Source: VRUE01 sp045805805 (GTDB lineage: Bacteria > Actinomycetota > Thermoleophilia > Solirubrobacterales > 70-9). Taken from it: 64,000 bases of DNA. The position numbers and the translations under genes are program-made. Location of the stretch: NCBI GenBank assembly GCA_045805805.1, contig JBJMKO010000137.1:62001-126000 (forward strand), read 5' to 3'. This document shows positions 56,023 to 64,000 of the stretch, one piece after another. The stretch's first letter is position 1. Every line of letters starts with the position of its first letter. Under the pieces are notes generated by a model. The model saw nothing but the letters and a program-made list of their open reading frames with translations, was not told where the DNA came from and did no database searches.

Positions 56023-57480
56023 CTATTCACCGTTGAGAATGGTTTCGGCTACGTCGCGGAATATCGGGGCGGCCACGTCGTTGCCGAATTCTTCCGTGCA
56101 CTCGACGGTGGCCGCGATCGCGATCGTCGGGTCTTCGGCGGGGGCGAATCCTATGAACCAGGCCTGATTCTCTTCTTCGCCGCCGCCGCAGGCTTCATTG
56201 CCGGGCGTTTCCGCCGTGCCCGTCTTGCCCGCCACCGGCACGCCCGGGATCGCCGCGTTCGTGCCCGTGCCTTCGCTGACGACGCCTTCCATCGCGGTGG
56301 TCAGCTCTGCGGCGGTCTCGGCGCTGATCGGCTGACTGTACTCGGAGGGGTCGAGGCGTTTTGTCACGCGGCCGTCCGGATCGACGGCGCGGCTCCAGAG
56401 CTGCGGCTTCATCAGCTTGCCCTTGTTGGCGATGGCGGCGGCCACCTCGGCCATCTGCAGTGGGGTGACCGCGAGGCGCTCCTGGCCAATCGCAAGGCGG
56501 GCGAGGTCGACCGGATCGTTGGCATTGAGCAGTTCTTCTTCGTCGAAGACACCGCTCTTGGAGACCTGGTCGGGGGGAAGGTCGATGGCCGGGGTCGAGT
56601 TGAAGCCGAAGCGTTCCATGTATTCGAACAGCGTGTCCTCGCCGAGGCGCTGGCCTAGTTGGCCGAACCAGGTGTTGACCGAGTTGGTCAGCGCCGTGTC
56701 CAGAGTCGCCCCCGGGAAGCTCTCGCCAAAGTCGTTTTCGAGCGGCGTGCCTTCGACTTCGAGCGTCCCCGGCGCGTCGATCGGGGTTTCCGGGGTGATC
56801 GTGCCGCTTTCCAGGCCGGCCGCCGCGGTCACCACCTTGAAGGTCGACCCCGGCGGGTACTGGCCCTGGGTGGCGCGGTCGAACAGCGGAGTTTCGACTT
56901 CGTTGGTATTCAGCTTCGAGAGTTCATAGGGCACGCGGTTGGGGTCATAAGGCGGGTTCGAGGCCAGCACCTTCACCCTGCCGCTCTGCGGCTCGATCGC
57001 CACCACGGCACCGAAGCCGGCGGCTTCCAGGTCGGCGAGCGCGGTGGCCTGCGCCGCCGGGTCGAGGTTGGTGACGATGTCGTTGCCTTCCTGACCCCGG
57101 CCGCTGAGCTGGTCGAAGATCGAGCTGAATTCCGATTCGTTGCCGACCAGCTCGTCGTTGTGGAACTGCTCGAACTCGCTGTCGCCCTGCCCGACGAAGC
57201 TGTAGCCGATCGGGTGTCCGTAGAGAGAGCCTTCGGGGTAGCGCCGCACGTACCTCAACCCGGCGCCGCGGCCCTTTGGCACCGAGCGGGCGATCACGGT
57301 GCCGTCGGCGGCGAGGATCCGGCCGCGCTCGATCTGCTGCTGCTCGAGCAGGGGGCGGGCGTTGGCGTCCTTTTCCTTCAGCGCCTTGGCGTCGAAGACC
57401 GACCAGTACGAGGTGAACCCGACCAGCACCGCGAAGAGGACGACGATCAGGCCGAAGAGCTTGACGATCTGTCTGTTCAC
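56023..57480 (-). CDS. pbpA: Penicillin-binding protein PbpA-like transpeptidase
   Basis: Four hundred and eighty-five residues, one N-terminal membrane anchor (VKLFGLIVVLFAVLVGFTSY). Transpeptidase motifs are complete: PGSTFK (Ser212, Lys215), SVN (267-269) and KTGT (from 419). GHPIGYSFVGQ and RGRILAADGTVIA mark the dimerisation domain of class B PBPs. It cross-links peptidoglycan together with the RodA glycosyltransferase coded just upstream. Overlaps rodA by four bases. Confidence 0.93.
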   Translation of the reverse strand: MNRQIVKLFGLIVVLFAVLVGFTSYWSVFDAKALKEKDANARPLLEQQQIERGRILAADGTVIARSVPKGRGAGLRYVRRYPEGSLYGHPIGYSFVGQGDSEFEQFHNDELVGNESEFSSIFDQLSGRGQEGNDIVTNLDPAAQATALADLEAAGFGAVVAIEPQSGRVKVLASNPPYDPNRVPYELSKLNTNEVETPLFDRATQGQYPPGSTFKVVTAAAGLESGTITPETPIDAPGTLEVEGTPLENDFGESFPGATLDTALTNSVNTWFGQLGQRLGEDTLFEYMERFGFNSTPAIDLPPDQVSKSGVFDEEELLNANDPVDLARLAIGQERLAVTPLQMAEVAAAIANKGKLMKPQLWSRAVDPDGRVTKRLDPSEYSQPISAETAAELTTAMEGVVSEGTGTNAAIPGVPVAGKTGTAETPGNEACGGGEEENQAWFIGFAPAEDPTIAIAATVECTEEFGNDVAAPIFRDVAETILNGE

Positions 57481-58808
57481 CGGGCCTCCAGCGCGAGGCC
57501 ACCGAGGCGTTCGGCCGGCTCCGCCTCATGCCGGGCGCGGTCGGAGATCAGCAGCAGCAGTGCCAGCAACACGAAGTTGGCGACGATCGAGCTGCCGCCG
57601 TAGCTGATGAAGGGCAGGGTGACGCCGGTGAGCGGGATCGTCCTGGTGACGCCACCGATGATCACGAAGGCCTGGATCGCGAACACCGCGGTGAGACCGG
57701 TCGCCAGCAGCTTCGAGAAGCCGTCGGAGGCGAGCAGGCCGATCTTGAAGCCGCGCGCCGCGATCAACAGGTAGGTCAGGACGACCGCGCAGGCCCCGAA
57801 GAGGCCGAGCTCGTTGACGATCAGCGAGTAGATCGTGTCGGTCTGAGCCGCCGGCAGCAGCGCGTCGTCGGTGCCGGGAACCGTGATCATCCCCTGTGCG
57901 AATCCCTTGCCGAAGAGCCCGCCGTCGGCCTGGGCGAAGATCGACTGCAGGATCTGGTACCCGCTCTTGTGCGGGTGGGCGTATGGATTGAGCCAGATCT
58001 CCACGCGGTCGTGGACGTGGGGCACGGTCGAGGCGAAGAACCAGGCTCCGACCAGGAACATCGCCATGCCGATGACGACGAAAGAGAAGCGTCCGGTGGC
58101 CACGTAGAGCAGCGCTAGGAAGGCGGCGAAGAACATCAGCGAGCTGCCGAGGTCGCGGATCACGACGAGCATGAACATCGAGGCCCCCCAGACGACCAGC
58201 ATCGGCCCGAAGTGCTTGAGCGGCGGCAGCGTCACCCCGAGGACGCGGCGGGCGCCGACGATCAGCACCTCGCGGTGCTCGCGCAGGTAACTGGCGAGGA
58301 AGACGACCAGGCAGATCTTCGAGAACTCGGCCGGCTGAAAGGCGAGCGGGCCGACCTTGACGCCGAGGTAGGCGCCGTTCACCTGCTGGCCGATGCCGGG
58401 TAGCCGCGGCGCCAGCAGGAGCAGCAGCCCGATAACGGCGATCGTGTACCGGTAGCGCTCGAGCACGTCGTAGTCGCGCAGGAACTGGATCGTCAGGGCG
58501 AAGAGCACCAGGCCGAGGACGAACCAGTTGGCTTGGTCGCGGGCGAGGCCTGCGTCGATCCGGTAGATCATCACCAGGCCGAAGGCCATCAGCAGCGCCG
58601 CCAGTGGGAAGAGATAGGGATCGGCCTTGGGCAGCCTCACGCGCAGGTAGGCGTGCGTGGCGAGACAGAGGGCGAAGAAGTAGGCCCCGTAGACGAGGCT
58701 GACGTTGTCGAGGCGAGAGTTCTCCTGGGCGAAGACCGCGGCGAAGCCGGCCGTGAGCAGCAGGGCGACCGGGACGAGAGCCATCAGCTCCCGATTCCGA
58801 GCGCTCAC
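57477..58808 (-). CDS. rodA: RodA/FtsW-family peptidoglycan glycosyltransferase
   Basis: Four hundred and forty-three residues, about ten membrane segments. FQPAEFSKICLVVFLASYLR and VIRDLGSSLMFFAAFLALLY are SEDS family blocks, with the catalytic Asp in a periplasmic loop near GYQILQSIFAQADGG. TGVTLPFISYGGSSIVANFV is the SEDS terminal signature. It polymerises lipid II. Neighbouring class B PBP, PP2C and PASTA kinase mark it as the RodA of the conserved actinobacterial set. Confidence 0.93.
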   Translation of the reverse strand: MSARNRELMALVPVALLLTAGFAAVFAQENSRLDNVSLVYGAYFFALCLATHAYLRVRLPKADPYLFPLAALLMAFGLVMIYRIDAGLARDQANWFVLGLVLFALTIQFLRDYDVLERYRYTIAVIGLLLLLAPRLPGIGQQVNGAYLGVKVGPLAFQPAEFSKICLVVFLASYLREHREVLIVGARRVLGVTLPPLKHFGPMLVVWGASMFMLVVIRDLGSSLMFFAAFLALLYVATGRFSFVVIGMAMFLVGAWFFASTVPHVHDRVEIWLNPYAHPHKSGYQILQSIFAQADGGLFGKGFAQGMITVPGTDDALLPAAQTDTIYSLIVNELGLFGACAVVLTYLLIAARGFKIGLLASDGFSKLLATGLTAVFAIQAFVIIGGVTRTIPLTGVTLPFISYGGSSIVANFVLLALLLLISDRARHEAEPAERLGGLALEAR

Positions 58809-59983
58809 CGAGCCCCTTGCGACTCTTCGATGTCTTCGACCAGCGAGACCGCGTCCCCACGCGAGCGCAGGTCGTGTCCGGTGACCGCTTCGCGGCGCTT
58901 CGGCGGCAGCGAGCCGGCCTGTATCGGGGCGGCGTAGCGCTCGCTGTAGAGCTGGACGCCAAAGGGAAGTTCGTAGGGCAAGCCGCGATAGAGCGCCACC
59001 CGGCCGCCTTCGTCGGTGCCGAGGAACCAGACCTGGCGATTGCCGTACCAGGCGCCGAAGGCGAGCACGGCGGCGAGAGCCACGGCGGCGAGGACCTTGA
59101 GTGTCCGGCGCAAGCCGCGTCGCCGGGGCTTGACAGTGAGCTGCTCGCGGCGCTCCCGGGCAGCCGCGCCCGCGGCTCGACGCCGTACCTCGGTCGCGGT
59201 CAAGCCGGCCTCCTCGGCGGAGGGGCCGACCAGTGTCGCGCCCTCCGGCCGGCGCTGGGGAGCGGCTGCGTCCTCGAGCCGGAAGGCGAGGACCGTGATG
59301 TTGTCGCGACCTCCCGCCCGGTTGGCTTCGTCGACGAGGGCGCGCACGGCAGCGCTCATCGACGTGGCCCGCGACAGCAGCTTTCCTATCTGGGCCTCCC
59401 CCAACATCGTCGTCAGGCCGTCGGAGCAGATCAGGAAGACATCGCCTGGGGCAGCTGAGACGGAGTGGACATCGGGCTCGACCTCGGGCTCGGGACCGAG
59501 CGCACGGGTGATGATCGAGCGTTGCGGGTGGTCCTGGGCCTGGGCGTCGGTGAGCTGGCCCTTGCGGCGCAGCTCCTCGACCAACGAATGGTCGCGGGTG
59601 AGCTGCTCGAGGCGGCCCGCGCGCAGCCGGTAGGCACGGCTGTCGCCGACGTGGCCGATTGCCACCTCTTCGCGCTCGGCGCTGACGATCGCCGCGGTGA
59701 GCGTGGTCCCCATGCCCGCGCGCGAGGGATCGTTGCGCGCGAGCTCGTGGATGCTGCGGTTGGCAGCGAGGATCGTCTCGCGCAGGAGCTGCTCGGGCGG
59801 GCCGTCCGTCAGGTCGACGTCGAAGGCATCCGCGGCGGCTTTGGAGGCGACCTCCCCGGCCTGCGCCCCGCCCATCCCATCGGCGACGACGAAGATCGGC
59901 GCCCGCACGAAGAACGAGTCCTCGTTGGCGTTGCGCTGGCGCCCGGTGTCGGAGCGAAACGCCTGGTCGTCGATCCGCAGCAT
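58805..59983 (-). CDS. pstP: PP2C-type Ser/Thr phosphatase PstP
   Basis: Three hundred and ninety-two residues. NEDSFFVRAPIFVVADGMGG contains the metal Asp in DGMGG; VAIGHVGDSRAYRLRAGRLE, ICSDGLTTML and GGRDNITVLAFRL carry the remaining metal Asp residues. A membrane segment at about 290-312 (TLKVLAAVALAAVLAFGAWY) anchors a small outer domain. It reverses kinase action on wall enzymes. Overlaps rodA by four bases. Confidence 0.93.
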   Translation of the reverse strand: MLRIDDQAFRSDTGRQRNANEDSFFVRAPIFVVADGMGGAQAGEVASKAAADAFDVDLTDGPPEQLLRETILAANRSIHELARNDPSRAGMGTTLTAAIVSAEREEVAIGHVGDSRAYRLRAGRLEQLTRDHSLVEELRRKGQLTDAQAQDHPQRSIITRALGPEPEVEPDVHSVSAAPGDVFLICSDGLTTMLGEAQIGKLLSRATSMSAAVRALVDEANRAGGRDNITVLAFRLEDAAAPQRRPEGATLVGPSAEEAGLTATEVRRRAAGAAARERREQLTVKPRRRGLRRTLKVLAAVALAAVLAFGAWYGNRQVWFLGTDEGGRVALYRGLPYELPFGVQLYSERYAAPIQAGSLPPKRREAVTGHDLRSRGDAVSLVEDIEESQGAR

Positions 59984-59986
59984 CGC

Positions 59987-60460
59987 CTAAGCCTGCGCCT
60001 CGTACCTGAACTCGGTATCGCCGATCCGCACCACGTCGCCGTCGACCAGCTCCGCCTCGCCGCTCAAGGTGGCGTCGTTGAGCAGCGTTCCGTTGGTCGA
60101 GTTCATGTCCTCGACGTAGGTGCGTCCATCGCGGCTGAAAATCCTTGCGTGCACGCCGGAGGCGTAGCGGTCGACGATGCGCACGTCGGCTTCGGCAGAG
60201 CGGCCGATCGAGAGGCCGCCGATCAGGTCAAAGCGTTCGCCCTGCTCGAGCCCGCCGCCGCGCTCGGCGATGAGCCAAGCGTCGAGCGCGGCCGGCTGGG
60301 GGTCGAAGCCCGGCGCCTGGTGGAAGCCGGTTGCGTCAGGGGCAGGCGCGACGGTGCGGCGCAGATCCTTGAGCGCGCTGCGGACGATCCAGAACAGGAA
60401 GAGGTAGAGGACGGCAAGGAAGCCGAACTTGAGAGCGACCGAGATCGGGGCGTAGTCCAC
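59987..60460 (-). CDS. fhaB: FHA domain protein FhaB
   Basis: One hundred and fifty-seven residues from GTG 60460. One N-terminal membrane segment (KFGFLAVLYLFLFWIVRSAL) and a C-terminal FHA domain: LSIGRSAEADVRIVDRYASG, VHARIF and VEDMNSTNGTLLND (the N-S-T-N-G phosphothreonine pocket). It reads kinase marks on the division or growth machine. Three bases separate it from pstP. Confidence 0.92.
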   Translation of the reverse strand: MDYAPISVALKFGFLAVLYLFLFWIVRSALKDLRRTVAPAPDATGFHQAPGFDPQPAALDAWLIAERGGGLEQGERFDLIGGLSIGRSAEADVRIVDRYASGVHARIFSRDGRTYVEDMNSTNGTLLNDATLSGEAELVDGDVVRIGDTEFRYEAQA

Positions 60461-60471
60461 GCGCTAAGCCC

Positions 60472-61245
60472 TCACTGCTCGATATCGAACAGGAAGGTGG
60501 TGGCGCCGATGGTCACCTGGTCGCCCGGGCTGAGCCGTGTCGAGGCGACCCGCCGGCCGTTCACCTTGACCCCGTTGGTCGAGCCGAGATCGGCGATCGT
60601 CCAGTCGCCCGAAGGCGAGCGCTGCAGCTCGGCGTGGCGACGAGAGACGTTGGGATCGCCGAGCACGCACTCGGCCTGCTTGGAGCGGCCGATCGTGGCC
60701 CGAGGGCCATCGAGCACGTAGCGGCGATCCTCCAGCGAGACGACCGCGCGGGTGGCGACCAGCGCTTCTGCCCGTTGCTCGGGACTCTTCGCCGACGCCT
60801 CCCGCCCTTTCACCGCCGAGTAGACCATCGTGTGGCCCTCCTCTCCTTGGCTCGGACTCTCTCCTTCGCGAGCCGGCGGCTTGACCAGACGAGTTTGGAT
60901 CCCGAACTCGCCCAGCCGCAAGCGCTCGTCGGTCTTGAACTCGACTGCCGGCCGGGTCAACAGGTCGTAGCTGCGGCGGCGGGCGTGCTCCAACAGGTAG
61001 CCGGAGAGCTCCTGCTCGAGCGAGCGCTCGTAGCCCTCGAGCTTGACGCGATCCCGTTTGGAGAGGTAGACCGTGTACTCGTTGGGGACGTAGACCCGCG
61101 CGACCCCGGCCGTCTTATGGGCGTCCATCTCCTTGGAGAGCTTGCGGGCGAGCTCGACCGGCTGCACCTCCGAGCTGAAGGCACGGCTGAAGACCCCCTC
61201 GACGAGGCCTTCGATCCGACTCTCAAGGTTGCGTAGAACGCTGAT
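60472..61245 (-). CDS. fhaA: FhaA: DUF3662 plus FHA domain, apparent ATC start
   Basis: About 257 residues. Residues 3-115 match DUF3662 (LRNLESRIEGLVEGVFSRAF, VQPVELARKLSKEMDAHKTA, YTVYLSKRDRVKLEGYERSL), and the FHA domain closes it (ATIGRSKQAECVLGDPNVSR, LGSTNGVKVNG). Homologues start MSVLRNFES. Here the matching codon is ATC at 61245-61243, with AAAGGAG seven bases before it; no ATG, GTG or TTG is in frame nearby. In mycobacteria FhaA binds phosphorylated MurJ (MviN). The start needs checking. Confidence 0.88.
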   Translation of the reverse strand: MSVLRNLESRIEGLVEGVFSRAFSSEVQPVELARKLSKEMDAHKTAGVARVYVPNEYTVYLSKRDRVKLEGYERSLEQELSGYLLEHARRRSYDLLTRPAVEFKTDERLRLGEFGIQTRLVKPPAREGESPSQGEEGHTMVYSAVKGREASAKSPEQRAEALVATRAVVSLEDRRYVLDGPRATIGRSKQAECVLGDPNVSRRHAELQRSPSGDWTIADLGSTNGVKVNGRRVASTRLSPGDQVTIGATTFLFDIEQ

Positions 61246-61306
61246 CGGTGGCTCCTTTTCGCGGGCGAGGCGGGCGCTCGGGGTGGCGGGGAAACCGGCT
61301 CGAATC

Positions 61307-62227
61307 CTACGGGAGCAGGGGGCCGTGACCGACGGCGAGGACGGCGCCCAGCGTGGCGGCGGCCGCAACCGCTCCCAGGCGCAGAGGCAATGAGCGGCCG
61401 TGGCGGGGGAGATGCTCGGCGAGGCCGTCGAGCGACCCCTCGACCGCCTCGCCCAGCTCTTCCAGGGTCGGGCGGCGATCGGGGCGGCTCTGCATGCAGG
61501 CGTCGAGCGTCTCGCAGAGCTCGCGCGGAAGGTCGGGGCGCAGGCGCCGCAGCGGTCGCAGGCGTCCGCCGATCGCGCGGGCCGTCGCGGCCGGGGTGGT
61601 GCGCCGGGTCGGGTGCTCGCCACTCCAGCACTCGTACAGCATCAGCGCCAGCGAGTACACGTCAGCCTCGGGCCCGGCGGCGCGTCCCTCCGCCTGCTCG
61701 GGCGACATGTAGGCGAGGGTGCCGACGATGTCGCCGGGAGCCGTCAACGCGGCGCCGTCGGTGAGGCGGGCGACGCCGAAGTCCATCAGCTTCGCGACCG
61801 GCTCGCCCTCCTCGGTGACGAGCACGTTCTGGGGCTTGATGTCGCGGTGAACGACCGCGCGGGAATGGGCGTGGGCAAGCGCCTCGCAGAGGTCGACGGC
61901 GATCTCGCCGACTTCGCGGTCGCTGAGGGACCCGTCGCGGTTGAGCTGAGCCAGCGTCGTGCCGTCGACCAGCTCGGTGACCAGTAGGGCGTTGCCGTCC
62001 TCCTCCCCCATCTCGTAGAGGGTGACGATGCCGGGATGGTTGAGGCGGGCAGCGGCCTGAGCCTCGCGCAACACGCGCCCGGAACCACGGCTGCCGGCGG
62101 ATTCGATCGCCTTGACGGCCACGGGGCGCTCGAGGCGCCCGTCCCACGCCTCGTACACGGTGCCGAAGCCGCCGCTGCCGATGCGGCGCTCGATCAGAAA
62201 GCGGTTGAGAACCAGGGAGCCGACCAC
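61307..62227 (-). CDS. Ser/Thr protein kinase with short C-terminal membrane tail
   Basis: Three hundred and six residues from GTG 62227. GSGGFGTVYEAWDG loop, Lys39, VVHRDIKPQNVLV, MDFGVARL and APGDIVGTLAYMSPEQAEGR are complete, so it should be active. A membrane segment ends the protein (RLGAVAAAATLGAVLAVGHG) with no outer sensor, unlike the other two kinases here. It precedes fhaA by 61 bases, in the place of pknA-like genes. Divergent from the secreted protein gene at 62284. Confidence 0.85.
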   Translation of the reverse strand: MVGSLVLNRFLIERRIGSGGFGTVYEAWDGRLERPVAVKAIESAGSRGSGRVLREAQAAARLNHPGIVTLYEMGEEDGNALLVTELVDGTTLAQLNRDGSLSDREVGEIAVDLCEALAHAHSRAVVHRDIKPQNVLVTEEGEPVAKLMDFGVARLTDGAALTAPGDIVGTLAYMSPEQAEGRAAGPEADVYSLALMLYECWSGEHPTRRTTPAATARAIGGRLRPLRRLRPDLPRELCETLDACMQSRPDRRPTLEELGEAVEGSLDGLAEHLPRHGRSLPLRLGAVAAAATLGAVLAVGHGPLLP

Positions 62228-62283
62228 AGCACTTCCGCACTTCGCCGCGAATCCGCTTCCTCCTGCGACATACTCCCTGCTGC

Positions 62284-63318
62284 TTGGAGGATTCCACCGC
62301 CAGACGGGCCGCGCGGCGGCCACGCCGTCGCCCCGAACGCCAGCAGATCCTGCTGCGGCGCGGCCTTGCCCTCGGAGGCGGCCTGCTGCTGCTGATCTTG
62401 ATCGTGCTCGGGGTCAAGGGCTGCCTCGACGCGCGCAAGACCCGGGCGCTCAGCGACTACGCCCGCAACGTGACCCAGATCGTCGAAGAGACCGATCAAA
62501 CGAGCAAGGCCTTCTTCGGCAAGCTGGCGGAACCCGCCAGCCTCTCGGTCACGGAGTTCGTCGACCAGGTCAACGCCGACCGCAGTGCGATGGACAACTA
62601 TGCGAGCCGCGTCGACGGCCTCAGCGCTCCCGGCGACATGAGCGACGCGCAGAACGCCCTGGAACTGGTCTACGAGCTGCGCGCCAGTGCGATGAGCGAA
62701 ATCGCCGAACAGATGAGCACCGCGCTCGGCGACGTCGGCGCCGAGAAGGCGACGGGCGTCATCGTCAGGCAGATGCAGAAGCTGCTGGCCGGCGACGTGG
62801 TCTACGCCACCGTGGTGCGACCGAAGATCGACGGCGTGCTCGCCGCCAACGGAATCGACGGCAGCGACGTGCCTCAGAGCACCTTTCTGCAGGGCGGCAC
62901 CGAATGGCTCGACGAAGCCACGGTCAGTGCCGCGCTCGGCTCGGTCAGCGGATCGACCGCCTCGGCGACGTCGGGAGTGCATGGGCTGGGTCTGTACGGA
63001 ACCAGCGTCAATGACACCGAACTGGCGGCGGAATCGACCACCTCGGTATCCAGCGAAGGCACGCCGGAAGTCGAAGTGCAGGTGCAGAATCAGGGCGGAT
63101 CGACCGAGAACGGCGTCACGGTCTCGGTCACCGTGAGCGGTGGCAGCACCGTGCAGGGGACGATAGAAAGCATCGCCGCCGGCGAAACGGCGAGTGCCTT
63201 GATCCCGTTGACTCCCGCGCCGACGGGCGAAGTAACGCTCGAAGTCGATGTCGAAACCGTGCCGGGCGAGCAGATCTCCACGAACAACAAAGCCAGCTAC
63301 ACGGTCGCATTCGAATAG
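62284..63318 (+). CDS. Membrane-anchored secreted protein with CARDB-like C-terminal domain
   Basis: Three hundred and forty-four residues from TTG 62284, the only usable start before the hydrophobic segment. A basic head, one membrane segment (23-44, RGLALGGGLLLLILIVLGVK), then a helical outer part (ARNVTQIVEETDQTSKAFFG) and a C-terminal beta domain (VEVQVQNQGGSTENGVTVSV, VPGEQISTNNKASYTVAFE) of the CARDB type. No enzyme motif. It precedes pheA by nine bases. Confidence 0.75.
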   Translation: MEDSTARRAARRPRRRPERQQILLRRGLALGGGLLLLILIVLGVKGCLDARKTRALSDYARNVTQIVEETDQTSKAFFGKLAEPASLSVTEFVDQVNADRSAMDNYASRVDGLSAPGDMSDAQNALELVYELRASAMSEIAEQMSTALGDVGAEKATGVIVRQMQKLLAGDVVYATVVRPKIDGVLAANGIDGSDVPQSTFLQGGTEWLDEATVSAALGSVSGSTASATSGVHGLGLYGTSVNDTELAAESTTSVSSEGTPEVEVQVQNQGGSTENGVTVSVTVSGGSTVQGTIESIAAGETASALIPLTPAPTGEVTLEVDVETVPGEQISTNNKASYTVAFE

Positions 63319-63327
63319 GAGGCGGCC

Positions 63328-64000
63328 GTGAGCTCGATGCGGATCGCCTACCTGGGACCGGCCGGGACCTTCACCGAGGACGCCCTGCGCGAAGCGCTTC
63401 CCGCGGGGGAGGAGTTCGAACCGCTGCGGGCGCCGACCGTCCACGACGCGATCCTCGCGGTCGAGCGAGGGGAGGCCGAGCGGGCGCTGGTCCCGTTCGA
63501 GAACTCGATCGAGGGATCCGTCCGCAGCACGCTCGACACGCTCGCCTTCGAGGCCGAGTCGGTGACGATCGTCGGCGAGCACGACTTCGCCGTGCGGGCG
63601 GTGCTGCTGGCCCGCGAGCCCGTCGCGTTGAACGAGATCGCTGCCGTCCTCTCCCATCCCCAACCGCTCGCCCAGTGCGCCCGCTTCCTGCGTGAGAACC
63701 TGCCGGGCGCCGAGCTGCGCAGCATCGACAGCACCGCCGAGGCGGCGCGGATGGTCGGCGAGGCAGCTGAGCCGTGGGCAGCGATCGGAGCCCGCGCCGC
63801 CGCCGAGCTCTACGGCTGCCAGATCCTGCGCGAGGGAATCGAGGACGAGGACAACAACGTAACCCGCTTCGTCTGGATCGCCCCGGCGGGCACCGAGCCG
63901 GTGAGCGGGGAGGACTGGAAGACCTCCCTGGTCTTCTCCGAGCTCGGCGAAGACCACCCCGGCGCCCTGGTCGAGGCGCTCCAGGAGTTCTCCTCCCGCG
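63328..64000 (+). CDS. pheA: Prephenate dehydratase PheA, truncated by window end
   Basis: The first 224 residues from GTG 63328, with AGGAGG five bases before it. RIAYLGPAGTFTEDALREAL, RALVPFENSIEGSVRSTLDT and VLSHPQPLAQCARFLRENLP match prephenate dehydratase; DNNVTRFVWIAP contains the catalytic T-R-F. The visible end (TSLVFSELGEDHPGALVEAL) starts the phenylalanine-binding ACT domain. It makes phenylpyruvate for phenylalanine. Gene continues past 64000. Confidence 0.93.
   Translation, partial: MSSMRIAYLGPAGTFTEDALREALPAGEEFEPLRAPTVHDAILAVERGEAERALVPFENSIEGSVRSTLDTLAFEAESVTIVGEHDFAVRAVLLAREPVALNEIAAVLSHPQPLAQCARFLRENLPGAELRSIDSTAEAARMVGEAAEPWAAIGARAAAELYGCQILREGIEDEDNNVTRFVWIAPAGTEPVSGEDWKTSLVFSELGEDHPGALVEALQEFSSR

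Noticed and set aside
62194..63957. A 587-codon minus-strand open frame opposite the secreted protein and pheA
   Set aside because: Both opposite genes have clear protein features and the frame has none.

Overview
The window comes from a GC-rich actinobacterium, most likely from the Solirubrobacterales/Thermoleophilia side of the phylum. This is inferred from an F420-type LLM oxidoreductase, a complete actinobacterial fhaA-fhaB-pstP-rodA-pbpA-pknB block, many GTG starts with 1-4 nt stop/start overlaps, and four TetR paralogues in one place. No rRNA, tRNA, CRISPR array or full insertion sequence was seen. Almost all DNA is coding on one strand or the other, and many long open frames are only antisense shadows.

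Layout. 1-5134 holds the end of an NRAMP metal transporter with two PRC-barrel proteins, a DUF72 protein and small stress-type proteins (two CsbD-like, a PfpI/DJ-1 protein, a basic Rho-N-like protein). 5150-12503 is a gas vesicle operon of about thirteen genes on the minus strand, reading DUF2294, a basic membrane-anchored protein, SRPBCC, gvpA, gvpF, gvpG, gvpO, gvpJ, gvpL, gvpS, a second gvpL/F, gvpK and a YPSH-repeat protein. Several members carry unusual charged tails or a Rho-N-like module. 12742-14248 is a divergent envelope-stress operon (hypothetical, holin-X-like, DUF3618). It is followed by an SPW-repeat protein, a universal-stress/membrane fusion, an SRPBCC-SDR fusion and a phytoene-desaturase-like oxidoreductase.

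18773-21108 is a less GC-rich accessory patch. It has a degenerate XRE gene, two tandem 19-residue micro-ORFs each followed by a nearly identical hairpin, two winged-helix regulators, several palindromes and an intact XRE gene. I regard the micro-ORF/hairpin cassette as the best candidate for something undescribed.

21145-36919 is mixed metabolism and regulation: an alpha/beta hydrolase, a prephenate-dehydratase-fold protein, UppP, a YCII/ECF-sigma pair with no canonical sigma start, an MFS exporter, four TetR regulators, an enoyl-CoA hydratase, a patatin-VPS62 fusion that lacks the nucleophilic serine, and metF. 36912-50453 is an exopolysaccharide/envelope locus: acetyltransferases, sugar-1-phosphate transferase, three glycosyltransferases, Wzx-like flippase, O-antigen-ligase-like polymerase, LytR_C protein, CapD-like epimerase, DedA and a second UppP-like protein. 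It is peppered with long palindromes, some inside coding sequence.

50523-64000 is housekeeping: purM with a Ser/Thr kinase, then on the minus strand the growth and division block running from a kinase through fhaA, fhaB, pstP, rodA, pbpA and a PASTA kinase to ddl, then a secreted protein and the start of pheA at the window end. The kinases, phosphatase and FHA proteins fit phospho-control of peptidoglycan synthesis by RodA, PbpA and Ddl. UppP, DedA and the polysaccharide genes draw on the same undecaprenyl carrier pool.
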